A stretch of DNA of 64,000 nt. Origin: Seriola aureovittata. Lineage: Eukaryota; Chordata; Actinopteri; Carangiformes; Carangidae. The notes under the pieces were generated by a model. The model searched no databases. It saw only the letters and a list, made by a program, of their open reading frames with translations, and was not told the DNA's origin. The DNA lies in contig NC_079371.1 of assembly GCF_021018895.1 (NCBI RefSeq), positions 10,462,001 to 10,526,000 on the forward strand, written 5' to 3'. Of the stretch, positions 17,385-27,899 are shown in pieces. The first letter of the stretch is position 1. Each line of letters opens with the position of its first letter. The translations under genes and the position numbers were made by a program.

Positions 17385-19628
17385 ATTTTAGTTCTAATTC
17401 TAAAATCAGCATTTTGTACATTTTGCCTTCTTTGTGGTCCATGTTGCAATCTCATCACAAAGTTCTCATCAAACTGTCCAAAGTCATCCTGGAGGCAAAG
17501 CGAATCCAACTTATCAGGTGCTATCACTGTGGTTGTTTGGACAAAACAAGTTAGGTGTGGACACACCTTAATTCACCACACCAAAAATAACATCATCTGG
17601 TGCTGCTTGTGATTTTAGCACATAGTTGAAAACAGAAATGATAAAATGGTAAACGTGAAACACAGCATTTTTTCCCCCTAAAATATTCTTCATTGCTCAG
17701 ATGCAGTTTTCTCAGCAGTGCAGTTCACTCACAGCTCAGCACAACAGCATGGCTGTTACTAATTCTGAGAATGAATTGTATTACATTTACTAATTAACTT
17801 ACACTATGGGGCAGGCTACTCCTCCCAAACTCATTCCTATTTTGAGCCAATAAACTTTTTTTTTTTCTTTTGTTAAGATATGTTCTCTTTCATTACCAAT
17901 AAAGTAGAAAGAGCTAGAATTATGTTTTGAGTGGAGTATCCCTTTTTGATTTTGTAATACTGTAACTGTTTAAGCAAAAAAAAAAAGTGCTATAAATTTT
18001 AGGTCATATCTCCCACCCATGCTACATGTACTGCTTGCTCCTATCCTGGTCTAAATTAAGATTTGTTCATTACAGATATGTTGATATATTTACAGTGTTG
18101 TGTGCTTTAATTTGCATTTGGAAACAGGATGGAATTGAGCCCATGTGGGAAGATGAAAGGAACCGACGAGGTGGCCGTTGGCTGATAACTTTGTCCAAAC
18201 AGCAGCGCAAATCAGACCTGGACCGGTTCTGGTTGGAAACGGTATTTTCAGTCCTGTTGAGCATTGTTTACATTAACCATACCATTATTAGTCTTATCTA
18301 AGGCACTTTTCACCAAAGACATTTGACACATCACAGTGGGAAAAACACAGGTGTAAATAATAGAATTAATGAAGGCTGAATTCCATGTAGCTGCTTTGGT
18401 TTCAGGGTCCTGGTATTGTGCATGTTGGCTCACTGTCACAATAATGGCTTACTGGGATCATTAAATAGAGTGGAGTCGTTCTTAAATGTTCTTTGTAACA
18501 CTGGTGCTTTTTCTACTGTGACAAGTCAAAATGTGTGCTGTGAAAAAGATCAGCAGTTATCAGCTACTAACTGCCACTAAAAAGTGAACAACTGCTCCCC
18601 GGTAACAAGACATTTTGAAATTATGTCTGTTTTTTTCTACAGCTCTTGTGTCTGGTGGGTGAAGCTTTTGATGACTACACTGATGACGTGTGTGGAGCTG
18701 TCATTAACATCCGAGCCAAAGGAGATAAAATAGCAATATGGACCACAGACTATGAAAACAAAGAGGCCATCACACACATAGGGTGAGCTGAGGATACCAC
18801 AGTTATTGATGGAAAATTGACAGGTGTCAAATATAAAATTAACAAGTCTAGTTTTACTGGAACTGTACAGAGCCAATTTGTCAAATGTCTTCTCTCCACA
18901 TACGAACTCCACATACACCTTTTTCATAAAATAGTCTCCTGAGCAATAAGTTGTACACAGTGATGCAACTAGAAGTGACATCAAAACAATAAGAAGTATT
19001 TATTATATTGGCTCTTATGCTAAATGTCTCTATCCTGAAAAGAATCATCTTGGATTTATAATATTCAGTCTTGTTTTATACTTGCAGACATTTTTCTGTT
19101 GTTTATTGATCTGGTGATTTGAGGTTTTGCCCAGCTGCATTGCTTTATTTTTATTTTTTTCAAAAGAAGTAAAGATATTTAACCCTAATGGTTAAAATAA
19201 GTAGCTCTAATTTTGTTCATTAGCACAATGGTAAGATACCTACAACAGCTGGACATCCGACCTGTGGAAAATCCCTCTGTGGTAAAATACATTGAAAATG
19301 CCTTATCGGAGGATAAACTCTATAATCTAGTTCACTACAGCTCGATGCTGTAGTAGAGAGATAACATTAGTAAGGATTATGTTTGTCACAAATTAGTGTA
19401 TGACTTAAATGTGTAATGTGTTCCTATAAAGTTGTTTTTTTTTTGTTTGTTTTTTTTTAAATGTGCCTTTTCCTAATATGTAGTGCATGTTTATCTTCTG
19501 TTTTCCTTTTTAGGCGTGTTTATAAAGAGAGATTAGGCGTTCCCCCAAAGGTGATCATTGGATACCAGTCACATGCTGACACAGCCACAAAGAGTGGCTC
19601 CACAACCAAGAACAAGTTTGTTGCCTGA
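14341..19628 (+). CDS. eif4e: Eukaryotic translation initiation factor 4E (cap-binding protein)
   Basis: Binds the mRNA 5' m7G cap and eIF4G, giving the rate-limiting step of cap-dependent translation; it also shuttles to the nucleus. Exons: 14341-14358, 15634-15737, 16153-16248, 16620-16683, 18128-18241, 18643-18782 and 19514-19628. All are GT-AG and in phase, giving 216 residues. The variable N-terminus (1-28) is followed by the conserved core HPLQNKWALWFFKNDKSKTW. Cap-stacking Trp55 and Trp101 with Glu102, eIF4G-contact Trp72, and Ser208 (equivalent to the MNK-phosphorylated Ser209) are present. The last residues read Phe-Val-Ala rather than the usual Phe-Val-Val. Exon 1 encodes only six residues. 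An open alternative exon lies in intron 6 (separate entry). Introns otherwise hold a CA microsatellite at 17324. The a/b teleost paralogue is undecided. Confidence 0.98.
17324..17383. repeat. (CA)n microsatellite in eif4e intron 4
   Basis: About 30 uninterrupted CA units. The apparent Thr-His or Cys-Val ORFs across it are artefacts of the repeat. Confidence 0.95.
19224..19369 (+). CDS. Putative alternative exon of eif4e in intron 6
   Basis: A possible cassette or alternative C-terminal exon. It follows a TTTTGTTCATTAG acceptor. Its first base completes the split Gly codon of exon 6, and it stays open for 43 codons, beginning GTMVRYLQQLDIRPV and ending LYNLVHYSSML, before tandem TAG stops at 19351. 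A good donor, GTAAGG, starts at 19370, so the exon would be 146 bp. Inclusion would replace the last 38 residues of eIF4E, including phospho-site Ser208. The stop is only 16 bases before the exon end, so nonsense-mediated decay would not be expected from the usual 50-55 base rule. Composition looks protein-like (charged and amphipathic), but conservation cannot be tested here. It could also be a chance frame or an exonised repeat. Confidence 0.35.
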
Positions 19629-20940
19629 GGACCTTTACCCGGAATAATCAACCGTGCATTTTTTTTTTTTCCTGTTGCCAACATAGAATTTCTGTAATTT
19701 TTCCATGAATGTAAGTGACATGTTTATCCACCAACAAAGATTTGAAGTGGAGATAAAATTGCTTCTTTTTTGTTTGCCCATTTGTTGCCACTTTACCAAA
19801 GCTTTTGTTTATATATGTGCAGTTAAAATGTAGCACTGTTGTTTGAGAACATAATTATTTTGTGGTGGTGGACTGAAGATGAGTAAAATATGTTTTGATG
19901 GCCAGTTTTCATTTTCAAATGCAACAGCATATTTTTGGTGAATTTTTGATTTTAGCCAGCCCTTAGTGGGTATCAGTTATTTACTCTACTTTGGTATAAA
20001 CTGTAGCTTTTGGTTAGAACTGTACATGCCACTTAATTTACAGTATAAATGTATGGATTTATTGTACATTTTGTTGCGCGATCATATTTTTAACTACACA
20101 TTGGGTTGTAACCCACACCCTCTGAAAGTGAACAGAACTTGAGTGCCAAATTGATAGTAATGTTTTTTTCCTCCTGTTCTCATAGAAACATAAGAAAAGT
20201 CAGAATGTTTTGAGGTCTTTTGTGTATTTATCAGTTTGACATATTTAGAAGTCACTTTATTGCCAATGTTGCAAATAGGACATCTGAGTTTGAACTCTTT
20301 AGTTTCTTCTCAAGCTACTTGTATGAGATGTTATTCTTGAAATTAAGATGTTCTGCATTTTGAAGAGTGGAAAATGTATTTACATACATATGGTGCTTCG
20401 TACTGAGTGTCTAAAGAGTTTGAAATTGACTTCTTTTCCACTCAAGTGAATTACAGATTTCACTAAATGGACCAGAAGCCCAGGTAATCCTGTGTTCATA
20501 CCTGAGCTGTCAGCATACTTTATACTACTCAGATAAATATCTAGAATTAGCAGCTTCAGAAATTAAAGCTTCACAGAAAGATGTCATGACAACAGCATTT
20601 TGTACCACTGTATGTCTGTAATGATATTTTCCAAATATACATATTGTTAGGTACTTAAGATTTTTGTTTTGTAAGCAGACAAGCCATATTACAGTGTAAA
20701 GTGTTTTCTTGAGTTTGAAAGTTTACTTTTTTGATTGGTATGAGTTTTGATACTCTACTGCTAAAGTTTACAAAGTATAATTATTTCCATTCCAGATTTT
20801 TGTATGTGACAAGCAAAAAGTACTTTTTGGAGGGATTGAACTGTGCCTTGAATGTAACACCGTGCTGCGTATTTCTGAGCAGTAATGTACAAAGGTGTGA
20901 GTATGTGATGTAAATAAACATGTACAGTGGAATTTGTTGT
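19629..20940 (+). other. eif4e 3' UTR
   Basis: About 1.3 kb of AT-rich sequence follows the stop and ends after an AATAAA at 20913 with a GT-rich tail. No other gene is visible. The small ORF at 20731-20913 has no recognisable similarity and lies inside the UTR. Confidence 0.75.
20913..20918 (+). terminator. eif4e polyadenylation signal AATAAA
   Basis: AATAAACATGTACAG is followed by GGAATTTGTTGTTT, a GT/T-rich downstream element. This is the most convincing polyadenylation signal downstream of eif4e. Confidence 0.75.
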
Positions 20941-21049
20941 TTCAAAACAAGCCGTTTTCATTCATTAAGGACTTATCTTGATTGTTAGAACAGAACACTG
21001 AAAAGAGGCAGAGGAGTGCATGACATTCACTCTAAGCAGAAAACACCCA

Positions 21050-21553
21050 CACTGAGCAATTTTTTAGGAACACCTGTACACCTGCTTATACATGCAATTA
21101 TCCAGTCAGCCGATCACGTGGCAGCAGTAAGCTGCATACAATCAGGAGCTTCAGTTAATGTTCCCATCAAACATCAGAATGGGAAGAAATGTGATGTAAG
21201 TGACTTTACAGATCAGTCATGGTTTGCATGCCACAGCCTATCTGACTATTGTTACTGTGTCCATGTGCGTCCCTTTGTGGCCACAATTCACCATCTTGTA
21301 ATGGCTACTTCCAACAGGATAATGCACCATGAACACCCGTGGGATATGGTAGAACAGGAGATTGGCAGCATAAATGTGAAGCTGACAAATCTTTAGAAAT
21401 GGTGTGATGCGATCATGTCAACATGGAGCAGAATCTCAAAGGAACGTTTCCACCTTTCTTGTTCGAATCCATACCACAAAGATTTGAAGATGTTTTGAGC
21501 AATGAGACGCTCTACCCAGGATTAGTATGTTCCTAATTAAGTCCTCAGTGAGT
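21050..21553 (+). mobile_element. Tc1-like DNA transposon remnant, internally deleted
   Basis: Imperfect terminal inverted repeats are visible: CACTGAG followed by TTAGGAACAC on the left, and TATGTTCCTAA followed by CTCAGTGAG on the right. The inside matches the start and the end of a common fish Tc1-family transposase gene. The N-terminal beginning (near 21178) is joined at about 21215 to the C-terminal third (Trp-Asp-Met-Val-Glu near 21345), with a further gap after 21331, so most of the DNA-binding and DDE domains are gone. It is dead as an autonomous element. Family recognition is from memory. Confidence 0.85.
21178..21396 (+). pseudogene. Tc1-like transposase fragment
   Basis: The reading frame begins MGKKCDVSDFT, then jumps to a region resembling the late catalytic part of Tc1 transposase (VMATSNRIMHHE in place of the usual Gly-Tyr-Phe-Gln-Gln-Asp-Asn-Ala), and ends IGSINVKLTNL. 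A full transposase is about 340 residues; about 70 remain here. The second catalytic Asp region is damaged and much of the rest is deleted, so it cannot be functional. Confidence 0.8.
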
Positions 21554-22930
21554 AGTCTGAAATCTGTATACATTAGACACAACACTAATATACTATTCAA
21601 CCTTAAAATTCAGTTTAATGAAAGCTCCATTTATCTAGATTAGTGAGCCTGCTCAGCCGTAAACTATGTCTGCGAACTCCTTTCTCTAAGCTGGTCTCTG
21701 TCTCTCCTTGAACCCCCTTGTTTTTGCATAAGCTTGATAACACAAGGTTTGTTCGTCTATAATGAAATGTTTGTGTGAGGCTGTTTGAAAAAAAAAAAGA
21801 TCATTATAAAGTCACTTCTGCATTGTCTTAAGTTTGTGTTAAAGCTTTTTGTTGGCTTTGCAACCATATTAAGGTGGATTTAGAGATTTCTGTAATAGAT
21901 GCAGCTACAGTCATTTATGGTCTTCACCGTTATAAGGCTACACAAATTGCAGTTGGACTAAAAGGGGCTTCGAGTAATCTATCACATCTATTGACTGCTA
22001 CTTGGGAGCAATAGCAGCTTAGCCCCTCCTGTCCCTTTGAAATAAGCTTCCCTGTAATTGACACAATCAATCAAGGCACATCTTAACACCAGAGACAACT
22101 GAAGAGGAAATTAGAAGAGAGATCCACAGAAATGTCTCATGAGATAGTGAGGTTAAAAGGTTTACTTCACAATGTAAAACACAACACGTGACCTTTGTTG
22201 AAAGCTTTGGAGCGTCACGGTTAGACATTTAAACCACTATGTGCCACTGTTGAACAGCTGAATATAATCAAACACATTTTCTGTCTGACTCACAGTAGAC
22301 CTGGAAAAAAATTTTCCTTAGGAGGAAACAAAACAGACACATTTGCAGATGGCATTTCACAACCATCTGAAACCAAGACTCCAGGCGCAGGCAGTTTCAC
22401 AGCTTAATTATGAAATATTTTTTGCTACTCAGCTCCTCTCTTAAGATGGCTGAAAAGTGGACTGAACCCACAGCTCTCTCCCACAATGACACAGGCACTT
22501 GTGCACAAAAAGAAAGACATGGTAATAGTTCAATTCAAGAGGTCTGGCCCAAATCAAAAGTTTGATTGAAGATGGTATCCTTGGTTCACTCTGGCCGAGT
22601 TGGCTCTTAAAAATTTTATTTCCTTATTTCCTTCCTTATTTGACATTTTTCTGTAATAAACCTGATACAAATACATATTTACTTGCACATAATGTCACCT
22701 CGTTTCATAAGTTCAGAAATATCTCTTTCAGGTGGTGTTATATCATTCGTGGAGCTCTTAGCCCTGCCTGATGTATTTATTTTTGTATTTTCTATTCTCC
22801 ATTGTTCAGCTGTAACACAAGTTCTAGTTGATTAACTTACTGCAGGTATGGTCAATCCTTGAGGCCTCAGATGTTTTCAGATGCCCTCCTGGTACAGGTC
22901 AGTGAGATTGTTTGCCCATTTATTGTTTGA

Positions 22931-22932
<2 letters not shown>
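21554..22932. other. Intergenic sequence, no feature recognised
   Basis: Mixed-composition sequence between the Tc1 remnant and the GT microsatellite. I see no exon, RNA gene or known repeat in it. Confidence 0.6.

Positions 22933-22976
<44 letters not shown>
22933..22976. repeat. (GT)n microsatellite
   Basis: About 22 GT units, continuing into degenerate GT-rich sequence to about 23010. Confidence 0.95.
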
Positions 22977-22979
<3 letters not shown>

Positions 22980-23270
22980 TGCATGTCTGTGCACATGGGT
23001 GTTTACTTGTATGGTTATCTTTGTGAGGACCAGTTTGAGTTTGAGGTCTTGGGAGTGAGGACATTTTTGAAAAGTGGATACATTTTGGCCAGTCCTCACT
23101 TTATGGCACATCTTCAACCGACTGCTTTGGGGTTAAGACTGACTTTTAGGGTGAGGGGTGAGGGGTAGGGTTTGGGTTAAAATTAGGCTAAGGGACTTGG
23201 GAATGCACTATGTCAGCAGGTGTCTTAAATTTACAAAGACAGATGTATAAAAGTGTGTATTTGCCAATTA
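22977..23270. repeat. Fish interspersed repeat next to GT microsatellite
   Basis: The sequence has the look of a widespread fish repeat that habitually adjoins GT repeats: 'TTTGTGAGGACCAG' near 23020, 'GGCCAGTCCTCACTT' near 23090, then a G-rich run 'GGTGAGGGGTAGGGTTTGG' near 23157. No coding capacity. Its class is not determined. Confidence 0.5.
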
Positions 23271-23702
23271 TGTAATAAATGTGTCAGATTTGAATATTCC
23301 TCTTGTCAGTACAAATGTAATACATTAGGCTATGTTAATGTAATTAACTATCTGATAACATAATAATATCGTCTGATAAATAATCACATTATTTTCTTCC
23401 ATGATAATTTAGCACGTTGTTGTTTTTATTATATTATAATAAAGTGTAAATATAGTATTATTATATAGTAGTTCTTCAGCCTTAAATAAGGGGATGATGC
23501 TGCCAGATCACCTATTGGCAAAGATATTCAGTATTGATCTATGCAGAACCTACTTTCCTTCCTATGCTCTTTTTAACTGATTAGAAACTTTTAGTGGTGA
23601 CAGCTGACACCTGAGGTGTGTGGATTTGATGACCCTGATGTCCTGACAGATGGAAGTGCTAATCCGGGCTAATACCTGTAATTAACAGAAGCAACACTGA
23701 CA
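23271..23702. other. AT-rich intergenic sequence, no feature recognised
   Basis: An AT-rich spacer with a short stretch of TATAAT-like simple sequence around 23430-23470. I see nothing else in it. Confidence 0.5.
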
Positions 23703-23840
23703 GTGGCTCCAGCCCCCTGTGACCCTAATAGGATAAGCGGTATAGGCTGGAACCAATCCCACCTGACATTAGCCGAGGGTGGGGTACACCCTGGGCAGGT
23801 CGGCAGTCCATCACAGGGCTGACATACAGAGAAAAACAGA
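23703..23840. repeat. Left part of a split fish interspersed repeat
   Basis: It begins with a short tail-like piece (CTCCAGCCCCCTGTGACCC ... GGATAAGCGG), then continues with GGCTGGAACCAATCCCACC ... GGGGTACACCCTGGGCAGG ... TCCATCACAGGGCTGACA. These are landmarks of a very common fish repeat. The natural continuation is found about 315 bp further on, at 24156. Confidence 0.65.
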
Positions 23841-24155
23841 GAGAAATATTCTTTGAAAAAATAAGTCGCCTATATCCTGAGTTTATCCACCTCCCCGATC
23901 TTTATGTGTCTTTATATGTCTTCCTATGTGGGGAGAAAAGTCAATGTGCAGTAATGGCTTTAATAGCTCTAATGCCTTTTCTTATATTGTATTTTATTAC
24001 AATTATTGTTGATATTTGCATATTACTGTATAATCATTAATCAATCATCTGCCAATGTTTATATTTTTTTTATTATTTTCTTTGGCAATATAGATTTCTG
24101 ATCTGTCATGCCAATAAATCTTATTTCAAATTGAATTTGAATATTCGAATTTGAG
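23841..24155. other. Insertion between the two halves of the split repeat
   Basis: AT-rich sequence of about 315 bp that interrupts an otherwise continuous repeat. I see no terminal repeats or coding sequence that would name it. It could be an insertion or locally diverged repeat sequence. Confidence 0.4.
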
Positions 24156-24236
24156 AAACAACCAATCACGCACACTTTCACACCTATGGACATTTTAGAC
24201 CTGCCAATTAACTTAATGTGCATGTTTTTGGGCTTC
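24156..24236. repeat. Right part of the split fish repeat
   Basis: 'AACCAATCACGCACACTTTC', 'CACACCTATGGACATTTTAG' and 'CCAATTAACTTAATGTGCATG' follow the typical second half of the repeat that begins at 23745. The satellite starts about 30 bp after it. Confidence 0.65.
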
Positions 24237-27200
24237 TGAAGCAAGACTTCATCACTGTGCTGAACCTTGCTAGACTATGTTGTTTTTATTACATTTAATG
24301 CATTAATGTACTATGATTTTTTAATGACTTTTTATGCCTTACTGTACTATGTCGTTTTAATGACTATTCATGCCTTACTGTACTATATTGCTTTTACGAC
24401 TTTTTATGCCTTTATATACTATGATGTTTTTATGAATTTTTATGCCATACTATACTGTGTCGTCTTTATGAATTTTTATGCCTTACTATACTATGACTTT
24501 TTGATGACTTCTAATGTTTTACTATACTATGACATTTTTATACCTTACTATACTGTGTCGTTTTTATGACATTTTATGCCTTTATATACTATGATGTTTT
24601 TACGACTTTTTATGCCTTGCTATACTATGACGTTTTCATGACCTTTTATCCCTTACTATACTATGATGTTTTTACGACTTTTTATGGCTTACAATACTAT
24701 GACATTTTTTATGCCTTACTATACTTTGTCGTTTTAATGACTTTTCATGCCTTACTATACTATGACGTTTTCATTCCTTAATGTACAATGTTGTTTTTTT
24801 ATGACTTTTTATGCCTTAATATACTATGAAGTTTTTGAGTTTTTATGCCATACTGTTCTGTAATGTTTTTATTCCTTACTATATTGCGTCATCTTTATGA
24901 CTTTTTATGCCTTTATATGCTATGATGTTGTTATGAGTTTTTATACCTTAATATACTATGTCATCTTAATGACTTTTCATGCCTTACTATACTATGTCAT
25001 TTTAATCACATTTCATGCCTTACTATACTATGATGTTTTTGCAACTTTTTATGCCTTGCTATACTATGATGTTTTCATGACTGTTTATGCCTTACTATAC
25101 TATGATGTTTTTATGAATTTTTATGCCTAAGTATACTATGTCACTTAATGACTGTTTATGCCTTACTATACTTTGTAGTTTTTATGACTTTTTATGCATT
25201 ACTATACTATGTCGTTTTTACGACTTTTTCTGTCTTACAATTCTATGACGTTTTCATGCCTTATTATACTATGTCACTTTTATGACTTTTTATGCCTTAA
25301 TATACTAGGACGTTTTATGCCTTACTGTAGTATGCCATCTTTATGACTGTTAATGCCTTACTATACTATGATGTTTTCATTACTTTTTATGCCTTACTGT
25401 ACTATGTTGTTTTTATGACTTTTTATGCCTTATTATACTATGGGGTTTTCATGCCTTACTATACTATGTCGTTTTTATGCCTTACTATACTATGACATTT
25501 TTATGCCTTACTATACTATGTTATTTTTATGACTTTATATGCCTTACTATACTATGACAATTTCATTCCCTATTATACTAGGTCGTTTTTATGATTTTTT
25601 ATGCCTTAATATACTATGACGTTTTCATGCTTTTCTTTACTATGTCGTTTTTATGCCTTACTATACTATGTTGTTTTTATGAATTTTAATGCCCTGTTGT
25701 ACTATGACGTTTTCATGCCTTACTATACAATGATGTTTTCATGCCTTACTATACTATGTCGTTTTTATGCCTTACTATACTATGTTGTTTTCATGAATTT
25801 TTATGCCTTACTATACTATGACGTTTTCATGCCTTACTATACTATGTTGTTTTTATCGATTTTCATGCCTCACTATACTATGACATTTTTAATGAATTTT
25901 TATGCCTTACTATATACTATGATATTTTTAATGAATTTTTATGCCTTACTATACTATGACCTTTTCATGCCATATAATACTATGTCGTTTTTTTTTCGAT
26001 TTTTATGCCTTATTATACTATGATGTTTTTTTACTTTTTATGCCTCAATATAGTATGACGTTTTCATGCCTTACTATACGATGTCGTTTTTATGCCTTAC
26101 TATACTATGTTGTTTTTATGTTTTTATGATGTATTTTTTACCTTTTTTTCCATACTATACTATGTCGTTTTTTGGCATTTTTCTTCGATAAAATCTTTTA
26201 TAATTTAATATACTATGTTGTATTTTTAATTTTTTTTTGCCATACTATACTATGACGTTTTTATGACCTTTTATGCCTTTATATACTATGTTGTATTTTT
26301 GACATTTTTCTTCCATGAAATATTTTGCTGTTTCTTGGCCTTTTATGCCTTAATATACTTTCACGTTTGATGCCTGACCATACTATGCCGATTTTATAAC
26401 CTTTTATGATTTAATATACTATGTTGTATTTTTTACATTTTATACCATACTATACTATGTCGTTTTTTGGCATTTTTCTTCCATAAAATTTTTTTCCATT
26501 TCTTGGCCTTTAATGCCATAATATACTTCCACGTTTGATTCCTGACCATACTATGACGTTTTTATAACCTTTTATGATTTAATATACTATGTTGTATTTT
26601 TAACATTTTTTTGCTATACTATACTATCACGTTTTTTGGGATTTTTATGCATAATTATATTATTTCAGCTCATGCCTTGTCATACTATGACGTTTTTATC
26701 GATTTTCATGCCTCACTATACTATGACATTTTTAATGAATTTTTATGCCTTACTATATACTATGATATTTTTAATGAATTTTTATGCCTTACTATACTAT
26801 GACCTTTTCATGCCATATAATACTATGGCCTTTTTTTTGGCATTTTTATGCCTAATTATATTATTTCATCTCATGCCTTGCCATACTATGATGTCTTTAT
26901 GACATTTTATGACTTAATATACTATGTTGTATTTTTGACATTTTTCTTCCATAAAATCTTTTGCCGTTTCTTGGCCTTTTATGCCTTAATATACTTTCCC
27001 GTTTGATGCCTGACCATACTATGATGTTTTTATAACCTTTTATGAGTTAATATACTATGTTGTATTTTTAACATTTTTTGCCATACTATACTATGACGTT
27101 TTTTTGGCATTTTTATGCCTAATTATATTATTTCATCTCATGCCTTGCCATACTATGACGTTTTTATAACCTTTTATGATTTAATATACCATGTTGTGTT

Positions 27201-27899
27201 TTTGACATTTAATGCCATAAAATTATTTTCTGTTTCTTGGCCTTTAATGCCTTAATATACTTTCACGTTTGATGCCTGACCATACTATGACGTTTTTATA
27301 ACCTTTTATGATTTAATATACTATGTTGTATTTTTAACATTTTTGTGCTATACTATACTATGACGTTCTTTTGGCATTTTTATGCCTAATTATATTATTT
27401 CATCTCATGCCTTACCATACTATGACATCTTTATGACATTTTATGCCTTAATATACTATGTTGTGTTTTTGACATTTAATGCCATACTATACTATGTCGT
27501 TTTTTGGTATTTTTCTTCCATAAAATTATTTTCCGTTTCTTGGCCTTTAATGCGTTAATATACTTTCATGTTTGATGCCTGACCATACTATGACGTTTTT
27601 ATAACCTTTTATGATTTAATATACTATGTTGTATTTTTTACATTTTTGTGCTATACTATACTATGACGTTTTTTTGGCATTTTTATGCCTAATTATATTA
27701 TTTCATCTCATGCCTTGCCATACTATGACGTCTTTATGACATTTTATGACTTAATATACTATGTTGTGTTTTTGACATTTAATGCCATACTATATTATGT
27801 CATTTTTTGGCATTTTTCTTCCATAAAATTATTTTCCGTTTCTTGGCCTTTAATGCGTTAATATACTTTCATGTTTGATGCCTGACCATACTATGACGT

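Noticed and set aside
17276..17612. Frames across the CA repeat in eif4e intron 4
   Set aside because: Poly Thr-His, His-Thr and Val-Cys translations of a microsatellite.
24267..26902. Several open frames of 60-135 codons reading TFYALLYYDVFM-like repeats
   Set aside because: They result from a 36 bp satellite monomer, which keeps one frame open. There is no start context, no consistent length, and the frame is broken wherever 26 bp units occur.
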